This document shows, piece after piece, positions 51,960 to 60,833 of a stretch of 64,000 bases of DNA (position 1 is its first letter; each line of letters opens with the position of its first letter). This DNA is from Meiothermus sp. (GTDB taxonomy: Bacteria; Deinococcota; Deinococci; Deinococcales; Thermaceae). Location: positions 2,150,501 to 2,214,500 of the forward strand of contig NZ_BPIM01000001.1 in the NCBI RefSeq assembly GCF_026004115.1. Reading direction: 5' to 3'. A program made the position numbers and the translations under genes. The notes below the pieces were generated by a model, which searched no databases, was not told where the DNA came from, and was given only the letters and a program-made list of their open reading frames with translations.

Positions 51960-52324
51960 GTGAGCTGGTAGGCGAACGCATCGCCCAGCAACTAATGCTA
52001 TGGGCGCTGGTGTGCTTTGCAGGCGCTATTTTCGGTTTGTGGCGCACTCGGCATGGCTATTGGAGGCCCTTTTGGTTTATGACCGGGGTCTGGGCATGGG
52101 TGAATGCGGCGATTGCCTACGGGGGCTGGCTGGGGGCCGAGCCCAACCCCGCCAGCCTGCGCCAACTCCTGTGGATTAATGCGGGTCTGGATACCCTGTA
52201 TATAACGGTAGGACTCATCTTGAACATGCGACAAGAACCGATGTATAAGGGGTTTGGGCTCGCTATTGTGCTTCAAGGATTATTCCTATTGGGCTTTGAT
52301 GTGTTTCATGCCCTACAAATTTGA
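51956..52324 (+). CDS. Four-helix membrane protein of unknown function
   Basis: A 122-residue protein read from a TTG at 51956 that overlaps the DUF2256 stop. About four hydrophobic segments are visible: [56 protein letters not shown] and [16 protein letters not shown]. The frame also opens earlier (51872), but that would overlap the DUF2256 coding sequence heavily. Coupling with DUF2256 and phr suggests a light-response or repair link, unproven. Confidence 0.7.
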   Translation: MSELVGERIAQQLMLWALVCFAGAIFGLWRTRHGYWRPFWFMTGVWAWVNAAIAYGGWLGAEPNPASLRQLLWINAGLDTLYITVGLILNMRQEPMYKGFGLAIVLQGLFLLGFDVFHALQI

Positions 52325-52485
52325 ACGTATTTTAGACAAATATTCTACTAATGTTCTACGTATACCCTATACCTAGAGGTTGAGAGGGCAGTGATTTTAC
52401 AGCCAATGGCCGATGAATATCGGCACAGGCCGGGGTTGAATACTTGCCCTCTAACCCAATACAAAGTTGTACAAGGAGGCAGCAT

Positions 52486-52980
52486 ATGAAGATCAAAGCC
52501 CTACTGGTAGCAGGTAGTCTGGCCCTGGCCGCTTTAGGCCTAACCCTCACCAACGCCCAGAGCGCCACCCAGAACCAGACCATCGCGCAAATTGTGGCCA
52601 CCAACCCCAACTTCAGCACTTTGCTGGCGGCTGTGCAGGCGGCTGGACTGGCCCAGACCCTGTCGGGCCCTGGCCCCTTCACGGTTTTTGCACCGACCAA
52701 CGAAGCCTTCGCCAAGATTCCCAAGGCCGATCTGGATAAGCTGCTGGCCGACAAAGCAGCCCTGACCAAGGTGCTTACCTACCATGTGGTGGCCGGACGG
52801 GTGCCCTCGAGCCAAGTCGTCACACTCAAGGAAGCCAAAACCGTAGAGGGTCAGAACGTGACCATCGCGGTCAAGGATGGCAAGGTGGTTTTGAACGGCA
52901 ACTCCACGGTCACGGCGGTGGATATCCAGGCCAGCAACGGCATCATCCACGTTATTGACACGGTTCTGTTGCCCAAGTAG
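52486..52980 (+). CDS. Secreted fasciclin (FAS1) domain protein
   Basis: A 164-residue protein with a signal peptide (MKIKALLVAGSLALAALGLT, cut near 25) and one FAS1 domain. The domain has the H1 and H2 boxes: GPFTVFAPTNEAFAKIP and ASNGIIHVIDTVLLP, plus YHVVAGRV. FAS1 domains mediate adhesion. A strong AAGGAGG site precedes the ATG, so unlike many genes here it has a true leader; a terminator follows. Confidence 0.93.
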   Translation: MKIKALLVAGSLALAALGLTLTNAQSATQNQTIAQIVATNPNFSTLLAAVQAAGLAQTLSGPGPFTVFAPTNEAFAKIPKADLDKLLADKAALTKVLTYHVVAGRVPSSQVVTLKEAKTVEGQNVTIAVKDGKVVLNGNSTVTAVDIQASNGIIHVIDTVLLPK

Positions 52981-52995
52981 CAGCGCGCATTGTGC

Positions 52996-53034
52996 AAACG
53001 CCCCTGGGCAACGCTCAGGGGCGTTTGTTGTTTT
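52996..53034 (+). terminator. Rho-independent terminator after the fasciclin gene
   Basis: AAACGCCCCTG pairs perfectly with CAGGGGCGTTT (11 bp) around a 9-nt loop, followed by GTTGTTTT. It starts 16 bp after the stop. Confidence 0.9.
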
Positions 53035-53171
53035 GCAGGATGGGGTGGATGAGCCGCCCATACCTTGGTCTGGTCAGCTTGCTCTGTAATCCAAAGAGGT
53101 TGTAGAAGAATGCTTCTCACGATACGATGACCTAGCAAGCTTATAACCCTAGCGGTAGAAAGGAGTGTTCT

Positions 53172-53825
53172 ATGCGGTGGATGAGGTGGATCGCAGGTCT
53201 ATTGGTGGTACTGGGTGTTGCGCTGGCCCAGGAAGGTACGGCCTATGTGCGGTTTGCCCACCTGGTTCCCGATGCGCCGGCGGTGGATATCGTCTCGGGG
53301 GGCAACAAAGTTTTCGAGGCCCAGGCTTTCAAAGACGTAACCTACTACGCCGAAGTGCCCGCTGGCAGCCTGACCCTGACCGTTCAGACCACGGGGCAGA
53401 ACCCGGCCAAGGTTGCCGACGTAGCCATTCGCGTACAAGTAGGCAAGTACTACACGGTCATGGCGCTGGGTACGGCCTCGAGCCTTAAGGCCCGACTGGT
53501 CGAAGACCGCATTGCCCCTGCCGAAGGGGTGGCCAAGGTTCGCATCGTCCATGCCTCGCCGGATGCTCCGGCGGTAGATGTGGCCCTCAAGGGCGGGCCG
53601 GTGCTGTTCCGCAACCTGGCCTTCAACCAGATCTCGGGCTACGGCATTGTGCCGGCTGCGGCCTACAACCTTGAGGTACGTCCCACCGGCACCACCACGG
53701 TAGCGCTGCCGCTCGAGGGGGTGGCTTTTGAAGGCGGCAAGGTTTATAGCGTGTTTGCGGTGGGTTTGCTGGCCGGCGAGACCCTCGAGGTGATCGTGGT
53801 CGAGGATAGTTTTGCCAGTCCATAA
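53172..53825 (+). CDS. Secreted DUF4397-domain protein
   Basis: A 217-residue protein with a signal peptide (MRWMRWIAGLLVVLGVALAQ) and two DUF4397-like repeats: AYVRFAHLVPDAPAVDIV and AKVRIVHASPDAPAVDVAL. The family is found in secreted or surface proteins; its role is unknown. A GAAAGGAG site precedes the ATG. It is followed by its own terminator with a UUCG loop. Confidence 0.88.
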   Translation: MRWMRWIAGLLVVLGVALAQEGTAYVRFAHLVPDAPAVDIVSGGNKVFEAQAFKDVTYYAEVPAGSLTLTVQTTGQNPAKVADVAIRVQVGKYYTVMALGTASSLKARLVEDRIAPAEGVAKVRIVHASPDAPAVDVALKGGPVLFRNLAFNQISGYGIVPAAAYNLEVRPTGTTTVALPLEGVAFEGGKVYSVFAVGLLAGETLEVIVVEDSFASP

Positions 53826-53843
53826 GGGCAAAGCGGGCTGGAG

Positions 53844-53867
53844 GGTGGGCTTCGGCCCACCTTTTTT
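53844..53867 (+). terminator. Terminator after the DUF4397 gene
   Basis: GGTGGGC-TTCG-GCCCACC followed by six T residues, 18 bp after the stop. The TTCG tetraloop makes it very stable. Confidence 0.92.
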
Positions 53868-53915
53868 GTGGGCCCTGGTCAAGTCTTAAGCCCTTTGTGG
53901 CCTCAGGATAAGAGA

Positions 53916-55205
53916 ATGCAGAAGTGGATGGTTCTGGCTTTGGGACTGTTGAGCATGGGGCTGGCCCAAACCGACCGCTGGATGGGCCAGCCGGAGTATC
54001 GGGCTATTCCGGGCGCTCCCACGGCAGCAGGGGCGGCCCTGGACCGAAGTTATGTGCTGGTCTACCCAGCCCAGGGAACGCCGCACGGCACTGTCGTTTT
54101 GGTGCCGGGGTTCCTGGGGGGGGCCACCAACTTCGACGCCCTGGCCCGGCGGCTGGTGCTGGCGGCCCCCGGCTGGGCGGTCTGGGCCTGGGATCGGCGC
54201 GCCAACGGCCTCGAGGATCGCCGGGGCTTCACCTCGCCCGACCCCTGGGCCTACTACCAGAACTACCCCCTGCCCGATTTTCCTTTCCTCAAGGACTGGG
54301 GCCTGAAGGTACACCTGGACGACCTCGAGCAGGTGATAGACCAGGCCCGCAGGAGCGGCCCCGTGGTGCTGGCGGGGCACTCCCTGGGGGCCAGTATGGC
54401 CTCGCTGTTTGCCCTTTATAGAGGCGATAAAATCAGCGGCCTTATTTTGCTGGACGGCGCGCCCCGCCTGATTCCCCTCACCCGTGAGCAATACTTTAGC
54501 GGTACCGAAGGGGGCTTTGGGCGGCTGGCCGGGCTCAACGAACTCTTAGAAGGCAAAGCCTCCCCCTACATCACCGCTTTCGGGCTCAACCCGGTGGGCT
54601 TTGCCCAGGCCGAAGCCCAGGCTTTCATGACTGCGCAGAACCCCCAGGCCGATGCCCCGCCGGGCTGGGTTCCTTTCCGGGCGAGTCGGCTGGCGGCAGC
54701 CCTTTCCCGCGTGGACGACCGCTATGCCCTGTCGCCCATTTTCTCGGTCTCGGTGGGGCAGTCTACCGGGCGCGAGGGGATTAGCCTGTTCAGCTTTTTT
54801 GTGGGGAGTGTGGTCTACACCATCCGGGGCCCAAGGGGGAGTCGGGTAGAGTGGCGCGATAGCGGTGAGGCCACCGATCCGATGGAATTTATTTCATCGT
54901 ATGCCAGCCCCACCACCGGCTTCTCGGAGTGGTTTTTCCCCTACCGCCTCTCCCTCGACATCTCGGCCTACGATGTGGCCATGCCCGAACTGAGGCCGCG
55001 TTCGGTGGCGTATCCGGTGCTGGCCCTGGGCGCGGGGCGGGGGTTGCTCCCACAAACCCGCAATTTTCAAAGTGTAGGGGAGGTTTTCCCCAATACTCGA
55101 GTAGATATCCGAATCCTGCCGGGCCTCACGCACCTGGACATCCTGACCAGCCGCAACGGCGCTGCGGTGGGCCCTATTGCGGCTTACCTGCAAGGGGTGC
55201 GCTGA
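53916..55205 (+). CDS. Secreted alpha/beta hydrolase
   Basis: A 429-residue protein with a signal peptide (MQKWMVLALGLLSMGLAQ). The hydrolase fold shows an oxyanion region (VVLVPGFLGGATNFDAL), the nucleophile elbow GHSLGAS and a late His in GLTHLDILTS. The substrate is unknown; a lipase or esterase is likely. The frame opens before 53916, but the signal peptide starts there. The photolyase-like gene follows after 42 bp. Confidence 0.85.
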   Translation: MQKWMVLALGLLSMGLAQTDRWMGQPEYRAIPGAPTAAGAALDRSYVLVYPAQGTPHGTVVLVPGFLGGATNFDALARRLVLAAPGWAVWAWDRRANGLEDRRGFTSPDPWAYYQNYPLPDFPFLKDWGLKVHLDDLEQVIDQARRSGPVVLAGHSLGASMASLFALYRGDKISGLILLDGAPRLIPLTREQYFSGTEGGFGRLAGLNELLEGKASPYITAFGLNPVGFAQAEAQAFMTAQNPQADAPPGWVPFRASRLAAALSRVDDRYALSPIFSVSVGQSTGREGISLFSFFVGSVVYTIRGPRGSRVEWRDSGEATDPMEFISSYASPTTGFSEWFFPYRLSLDISAYDVAMPELRPRSVAYPVLALGAGRGLLPQTRNFQSVGEVFPNTRVDIRILPGLTHLDILTSRNGAAVGPIAAYLQGVR

Positions 55206-55247
55206 GCGAAACTCTCTCACCTCTGACCCCAGGCCCTCAAGATTGGT

Positions 55248-56744
55248 ATGACCCTCTGGATTCTCGGCGACCAACTCAACCATGCTGCCCTGGAGCAGCT
55301 ATCGCCCCGGCGGGTGCTGCTCTTGGAGGCCTACGAGCTGGGGCGTACCCCGCCCATGCACCCGCAGAAGCTGGTGCTCTTCTTCAGCGCCATGCGCCAC
55401 TTTGCCCAGGAACTGCGGGCAAGCGGAAGGGAGGTCATCTACCTGCAAGCCGAGACCCTGGCCGAAGCCCTGGGTCAGTTTTTCCAGGCGCACCCCGGCG
55501 CAACCCTGGCTCAGATGCAACCGGCCGACTACGGCTTCGCCGAGCGGGCGGGGGCCATCGTGGAAGGCCTGGGTGGCATTTATCGCCTGCTGCCCAACCG
55601 GCTGTGGCTGCTAGAGCCGGAGGAATTTGACCGCTGGGCTGGGAACCGCAAGACCTACAGGCTGGAATACTTCTACCGCTTCATGCGCCAGCGCACCGGC
55701 TATCTGATGCAGGGCGGCCAGCCGGTAGGCGGAGCCTGGAACTACGATGCCGAGAACCGCAAGGCGCCGCCCCCAGGCTACCAGCCCCCGGCCCCGCGCC
55801 GTTTTGCCCCCGATGCCATTACCCTGGCGGTCGTCGAGACCGTACGGGAAAAGTTCAGGGGGCATTTTGGTTCGCTCGAGGGTTTTGCGTGGCCGGTGAC
55901 GCGGCAGCAGGGCCTGGAAGCCCTGGAAGATTTCGTTCAGCACCGTCTGGCGGCCTTTGGCCCTTACCAGGACGCCCTGGTGGAGCAAAGCTGGAGCCTG
56001 CACCACTCGCTGCTTTCTCCAGCCCTCAACCTGGGCCTGCTGCACCCCGCCGAGGTGGTGGAGCGGGCCCTATCGGAGTATGACAAGGGCAGCATTCCCC
56101 TGGCCAGCATCGAAGGTTTTGTGCGACAAATCATCGGCTGGCGTGAGTACATCTACCATGTGTACCGCCGCGAGATGCCGGGGCTTTTAGAGGCCAATCA
56201 ACTTCAGGCCTCGAGGCCCCTGCCCCCGCTTTTTTGGGGGGCCCCCACCCGGATGCGCTGCTTGTCCACGGTCATTGAGCGTGCCAGGCAGCGGGGTTAT
56301 GCTCATCACATCGAGCGGCTGATGTTGCTCGCCAACTTTGCGCTCCTGTATGGCATCGAACCGCAGGCCCTCAATGCCTGGTTTGTGGCCGCCTTTGTGG
56401 ACTCTGCCGACTGGGTGATGGTGCCCAACGTGCTGGGCATGGGGGTATTTGCCTCGCCCATCCTTTCCTCCAAGCCCTATGCGGCCAGCGGGAAGTACAT
56501 CGCCCGCATGGGCAACCACTGCCAGCACTGCGCTTTCAAGGTAGCAGAAACCCTGGGCGAGCAAGCCTGTCCCTTCAACAGCCTGTACTGGGACTTCATG
56601 GCCCGGCACCGCGCCTTGCTGGAGGGCAACCCCCGCCTGGGGGTGCTGTACAAGACCTGGGACAAGCGTAAGCCAGGAGAACATACGGCTATCCGTCAGC
56701 GGGCCCAGGAACTGCGCGAGCGCATTGCCCAAGGTGAGGTTTGA
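55248..56744 (+). CDS. Iron-sulfur cryptochrome/photolyase, (6-4) photolyase-like
   Basis: A 498-residue protein of the prokaryotic Fe-S photolyase group (PhrB/CryB-like). The N-terminus (MTLWILGDQLN) is typical. Four cysteines likely hold a [4Fe-4S] cluster: one in TRMRCLST, then NHCQHC and EQAC, with the last three spaced 3 and 13 residues apart as in Agrobacterium PhrB (C438, C441, C454). That enzyme repairs (6-4) photoproducts. With phr 4 kb upstream, the cell would repair both major UV lesions. Confidence 0.9.
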   Translation: MTLWILGDQLNHAALEQLSPRRVLLLEAYELGRTPPMHPQKLVLFFSAMRHFAQELRASGREVIYLQAETLAEALGQFFQAHPGATLAQMQPADYGFAERAGAIVEGLGGIYRLLPNRLWLLEPEEFDRWAGNRKTYRLEYFYRFMRQRTGYLMQGGQPVGGAWNYDAENRKAPPPGYQPPAPRRFAPDAITLAVVETVREKFRGHFGSLEGFAWPVTRQQGLEALEDFVQHRLAAFGPYQDALVEQSWSLHHSLLSPALNLGLLHPAEVVERALSEYDKGSIPLASIEGFVRQIIGWREYIYHVYRREMPGLLEANQLQASRPLPPLFWGAPTRMRCLSTVIERARQRGYAHHIERLMLLANFALLYGIEPQALNAWFVAAFVDSADWVMVPNVLGMGVFASPILSSKPYAASGKYIARMGNHCQHCAFKVAETLGEQACPFNSLYWDFMARHRALLEGNPRLGVLYKTWDKRKPGEHTAIRQRAQELRERIAQGEV

Positions 56745-56913
56745 ATGACAACTGACTTAACCCAAAATAAAACAGGCGTTACCCGCGTACGAGCCGACAA
56801 GGCACAAGCTTCAATAAAGCCCGTGCAGGCGAGACCTTGCAGATGTGACGGGGGAGCGGCCTGGGGCGTGACTAAAGGGGCTGGTGTAAATAACGTTTTG
56901 AAGACCGGCTTCT

Positions 56914-59505
56914 GTGAGTAGAATCACCGGGTACGATGGTAACCGAAAGATATACGCTAAACGCTCAAGATTAGATTGTGGCTGTGATGTTTGGGAACCG
57001 GAGGGCTTTTTGCTTTCGCCGATAACGACCTGGTTAAAGCCGCGCAGGCTCGAGCTCACTTTGGGTTTGCTGTTCATTTTGGCCTATGCACTGATTTTCC
57101 CTGAGGCATACCGCAGCCTGAATCATGGGGTGTTGCTGCTAATTTGGCCCGGCGTGGCCCTGCTGAGCTGGGGGCTGGGGCTTTGGGGTGCGGTGGGGGT
57201 GGGTTTGCTTTTGTTTCCCTTTCTTGCGGGCCTGCTGGGCGTGGCGGGGGTTTCCTGGGATAAGGAACTGCGCGATGCGGTGTACCTAATCAGTGCGATG
57301 GGGCTGCTGACGAGCCTGGTGGTGGGGTTGTTTCGTTTTCAGTACGACCGTCGCTGGAGCGCCGAGGCCGCCATGCAAAAAAGCCAGGCTCAGGCCGAGG
57401 AGCGCAACCTCGAGCTTTCCCTCTTCTCTAAGGTGCGCGATGGGCTGGCCCGAGACCTCGAGCCGCTGGCCCTGATGCGGGGGGTGGTGGATACCCTTCA
57501 AGAACACCCCCATTTTGACAGTGTGGCCGCATATCGGCTCGAAGGGGATCAGCCTAGCTTGCTCTGGTGGAGCGGCAAACAAACCCTGCCCGAGCACTTT
57601 GACTCGACCCACGAGGTGGTTCATCGGGCGGCCCATCTGGGCGAAACCGTGGTCTTGTACAGTACCGAGGAGCGCAGCAAGGCCGGTTTGGTGGGCCAGC
57701 GAAGCCTGGTCGCGGTGCCCCTATTGGTCAAGGGCCAGATAAACGGCTTGTTGGTCGTGAGCAGCGCCGCCGACCTCGAGCCGCGCGATGTGCGTTTTCT
57801 GGAGGGGGTGGCCGGTCAGCTTAGCCTGGCCATTGACCGGGCCCAGGTCTACGATGCCTTACGTGAACAGGAAGCCACATACCGAACCCTCATGGAGACC
57901 CTGCCTGATGCGGTAGCGCTATTTGACGGCTCCAAAGTGCTCTACCTCAACCCGGTGGGGCTGCGGGGGCTCGGGTACCAACGTTTGGACGAAGTGGTGG
58001 GGCAGTCCTTGACCCAGTTTGTGCACCCTAACTCGCTGCCGCGGGTGGCTGAACGAATCCAGCGTATCCTCAGCGGGGAGCGCGATGCCCTCGAGGAGGT
58101 TCGCCTACTCACCCGAGATGGGCGCGAACTTGAGGTTGAGGCCCTGGGGGTGCTGGTGCAGATTGCCGGCCACAAGCAGGTTCTGATTTCCGTCCGCGAT
58201 GTGGGCGAGCGCAAACGCCAGCAAGCCCGCATCGAGTACCTGGCCTATCACGATCCGCTCACCGACCTGCCCAACCGTCGCAAGCTGTGGGCGGTGGCCG
58301 AGTCGCTTTTTGTGGCCGACCGCCGCAAGCGCGAAAGCCCGGCCTTGATCTACCTCGACCTCGATAACTTCAAGGTGGTTAACGACACCCTGGGTCACCA
58401 GGCTGGCGACGAGCTTTTGCGCCAGCTAGCCCTGCGCATCAAGGAGGTGCTGCGACAAGACGACCTGCTGGCCCGCATGGGGGGTGACGAGTTTGCGGTT
58501 TTGCTGCCCTCAGCCGACCAAGCCTCGGCTACCGCGGCGGCCCGCCGCATGATGGAGGTGTTTGACACCCCCTTTGTGCTGGGTGAACACACCCTGTATG
58601 TGCAGGCCAGCCTGGGTTTGGCTTTACACCCCGAGCACGGCCAGACCCTTGACGAACTGGCCCGGGCCGCCGATGTGGCCATGTACCAGGCCAAGCACGC
58701 CCGCACCGGGATTGCCGTCTACGATCCTGCGCAGGATTTGAACTCCCTCGAGCGCCTCGAGACGGTGCAGCAGCTCCGCAAGACCATCCAGGAGGGCTGT
58801 TTCCTGATCCAGTACCAGCCTATTCTGAGCATCCAGGATCGCTTCATAAGCAAATGGGAGGCCCTGGTGCGCTGGGAGCACCCGACCCGGGGGCTTTTGC
58901 GCCCCAGCGAGTTTGTGCCCCTGGCTGAAGAGGCCGGTCTGATTGGCGAGCTCGACCTGGCTGTGCTCAAACAGGCCGTGCAGAATCAGAAGCAGTTGGG
59001 AGCCGAATTGGCCATTAATTTTTCGGCAGTGACGCTGGCCCACCCCAACTGGGTGCGGGAGGTGGTGCGTTCGCTGGTAGAAGAAGCTTTGCAACCAAGC
59101 ATGCTGTGGATCGAGATTACCGAGTCGGCGTTGCTGCCCGAGCGACAGAAGTGGTTGGGTGGATTGGTGGCCCTGCGCGGACTGGGTGTGCGGGTGTCCC
59201 TCGACGACTTCGGCATGGGTTACTCCTCGCTGGCCCACCTCAAGCAGGTGCCGATAGACCTGATCAAAATCGATAAAAGCTTCGTGGCCGAAATTGGCCA
59301 AAGCCATACCTCCGAGGAGATTTTGCGGGCTATGCTGCAACTGGCCAATGCGTTTGGCCTCAAGACCCTAGCGGAGGGCGTGGAAAACCGGGAGCAGCTA
59401 GAATGGCTGGCCCACCACGGCTGCCACTATGCCCAGGGCTATTACATCGGTCTGCCGATGTCCGTCGAGCAGGCTTTAGAGGAAGTTTTTTCCAAAGTGT
59501 TTTGA
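56914..59505 (+). CDS. Membrane GAF-PAS-GGDEF-EAL protein (c-di-GMP turnover)
   Basis: An 863-residue protein with three to four N-terminal membrane segments (about 48-135). A GAF-like domain (about 170-310), a PAS domain (about 320-430: TYRTLMETLPDAVALFDG), a GGDEF domain with intact RMGGDEFAVL, and an EAL domain with KWEALVRWEHPTRG follow. Both catalytic signatures look intact, so it may make and break c-di-GMP. The GTG start at 56914 is uncertain; a TTG at 57010 would still keep the membrane part. It stands alone. Confidence 0.88.
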   Translation: MSRITGYDGNRKIYAKRSRLDCGCDVWEPEGFLLSPITTWLKPRRLELTLGLLFILAYALIFPEAYRSLNHGVLLLIWPGVALLSWGLGLWGAVGVGLLLFPFLAGLLGVAGVSWDKELRDAVYLISAMGLLTSLVVGLFRFQYDRRWSAEAAMQKSQAQAEERNLELSLFSKVRDGLARDLEPLALMRGVVDTLQEHPHFDSVAAYRLEGDQPSLLWWSGKQTLPEHFDSTHEVVHRAAHLGETVVLYSTEERSKAGLVGQRSLVAVPLLVKGQINGLLVVSSAADLEPRDVRFLEGVAGQLSLAIDRAQVYDALREQEATYRTLMETLPDAVALFDGSKVLYLNPVGLRGLGYQRLDEVVGQSLTQFVHPNSLPRVAERIQRILSGERDALEEVRLLTRDGRELEVEALGVLVQIAGHKQVLISVRDVGERKRQQARIEYLAYHDPLTDLPNRRKLWAVAESLFVADRRKRESPALIYLDLDNFKVVNDTLGHQAGDELLRQLALRIKEVLRQDDLLARMGGDEFAVLLPSADQASATAAARRMMEVFDTPFVLGEHTLYVQASLGLALHPEHGQTLDELARAADVAMYQAKHARTGIAVYDPAQDLNSLERLETVQQLRKTIQEGCFLIQYQPILSIQDRFISKWEALVRWEHPTRGLLRPSEFVPLAEEAGLIGELDLAVLKQAVQNQKQLGAELAINFSAVTLAHPNWVREVVRSLVEEALQPSMLWIEITESALLPERQKWLGGLVALRGLGVRVSLDDFGMGYSSLAHLKQVPIDLIKIDKSFVAEIGQSHTSEEILRAMLQLANAFGLKTLAEGVENREQLEWLAHHGCHYAQGYYIGLPMSVEQALEEVFSKVF

Positions 59506-59560
59506 AGGTATGTGGATCTGGATTTGCTTCTGCCCCACGGTGTAAATAGCACAACAAGCG

Positions 59561-59566
59561 TAGGCT
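59561..59566 (+). promoter_or_regulatory. -10 box of the SDR gene, leaderless start
   Basis: TAGGCT ends 6 nt before the GTG at 59573. The same hexamer and spacing occur at the CHAD and flavoprotein genes. Confidence 0.6.
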
Positions 59567-59572
59567 CGAGGC

Positions 59573-60211
59573 GTGAATACCCTGTTGATAGGAGCCACGG
59601 GTGGCGTTGGACAGTCTTTAGCACATCAACTGGCGGGCCGGGTAAGCCGTTTGTGGCTTTCCGGACGCAATGGGCAGATTCTGGCTGGCCTGGCCCGCGA
59701 CCTGAGTGCGCTGGCGGTTCCCGCCGAACTCGGCAACGAACTCGAGGTTCAGGCTCTGGCCGAAGAGGTGGGGCCGCTCGACCTGCTGCTATATGCGGCG
59801 GGGGCAGTACAGAAGGCAGGTCTGCGCGAACAAAGTATGGCCGACCTCGAGCGCCTCACCACCGCCAACATGGGCGGCCTGGCCATATTGCTCAAATATG
59901 TGCGGTTCAACCCCCAGGCCCGGGTGGCCGTACTGGGCGTATACCCCGAGCTGATTGCAGTTCCTGGGCTCTCGGCGTATGTGGCGACCAAGCTGGGGGC
60001 CGAGGGCCTGGTGAGCGTGGCCCGCAAAGAGTTTCGTCGCGAGGGGGTACGTTTTTGCCTGGTGCGCTTGCCTGCAGTTGCAACCGGCCTGTGGGCGCCC
60101 CTGGGGGGCGCTCCTAAAACGGCTCTGCATCCAGATGAGGCGGCGGCGCGTATCCTGGAAGGCGTTCTGGCCGAGCCCATGCCGGAGGTACTGGAGATCC
60201 GCTCCACCTGA
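59573..60211 (+). CDS. Short-chain dehydrogenase/reductase
   Basis: A 212-residue NAD(P)-dependent oxidoreductase. The cofactor motif is GATGGVGQSL (8-17), with LLLYAAGAV for the NAG-like site and the catalytic YVATK. The Ser that normally precedes the Tyr is not obvious; GVYPELIAV lies at that place, so activity should be checked. The substrate is unknown. The GTG start is supported by a -10 box at leaderless spacing. The YceI gene follows after 11 bp. Confidence 0.85.
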   Translation: MNTLLIGATGGVGQSLAHQLAGRVSRLWLSGRNGQILAGLARDLSALAVPAELGNELEVQALAEEVGPLDLLLYAAGAVQKAGLREQSMADLERLTTANMGGLAILLKYVRFNPQARVAVLGVYPELIAVPGLSAYVATKLGAEGLVSVARKEFRREGVRFCLVRLPAVATGLWAPLGGAPKTALHPDEAAARILEGVLAEPMPEVLEIRST

Positions 60212-60222
60212 GGAGAGAACCT

Positions 60223-60762
60223 ATGAATCATGTGAAATGGCTTATCCCTCTGCTGGCTGGCCTATTCTTCGGCCTGTCGCAGGCCCAGACCAACCAGTAT
60301 GCCATCGAAGGGCGCGTGACCTACGCAGCCAGTTATAACCTGGGCCGCTGGGAGGGCGCCAACACCAGCGTTCGCGGCACGGTGCGCTGGAACAGCCAGA
60401 CGGGCGAGGCCTCGGGCCAGGTGTGCGTGGAGCTGGGCCGCTTCGACTCCGGCAATGCCCTGCGCGATGCCGATGCGCGGGGCGTGTTTGATGTCAACCG
60501 GTTCCCCCAGAGTTGTCTCGAGGTTGAGCGGCTGGTGCAAACCGGCGAGGACGCCGTGCTCAGCGGCACCCTGGAGATCAGCGGCACCCGGCGGGCGGTG
60601 CGGATTAGCGGCAAACTGACCCGCGAGGGCAATACCTATCGGTTTGCCGGAGGGTTCAACACCAGCTTTTCGGAGTGGAAACTCAACCCGCCCAGTTTGC
60701 TGTTTCTTCGGGTCAACGACCCGGTGGAAGTACGCCTCGAGGCCCGGGCGGTTTTGCGTTAA
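60223..60762 (+). CDS. YceI-family periplasmic protein
   Basis: A 179-residue protein with a signal peptide (MNHVKWLIPLLAGLFFGLSQ) and the lipocalin-like YceI fold (VRWNSQTGEASGQVCVELGR, then the alternate strands). YceI proteins bind polyisoprenoids or similar lipids. Two cysteines (VCVELG and SCLEVE) are present. A GAGGAGAG site precedes the ATG. It is likely co-transcribed with the SDR. Confidence 0.85.
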   Translation: MNHVKWLIPLLAGLFFGLSQAQTNQYAIEGRVTYAASYNLGRWEGANTSVRGTVRWNSQTGEASGQVCVELGRFDSGNALRDADARGVFDVNRFPQSCLEVERLVQTGEDAVLSGTLEISGTRRAVRISGKLTREGNTYRFAGGFNTSFSEWKLNPPSLLFLRVNDPVEVRLEARAVLR

Positions 60763-60833
60763 GTAAAGCAAAGTTAAACACCCATTCAACTTAGCTTTGG
60801 GACAGGTTGATAGGCTTAGAGCTGGAGGTTCCC

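Noticed and set aside
56745-56913. c-di-GMP riboswitch before the GGDEF-EAL gene
   Set aside because: The conserved GEMM-type sequence and its tetraloop-receptor pattern are not recognisable.
56745-56921. 58-codon ORF between the Fe-S photolyase and the GGDEF-EAL gene
   Set aside because: It starts one base after the previous stop, but has no ribosome-binding site, codon use unlike the neighbours and no similarity; it overlaps the next gene's start.
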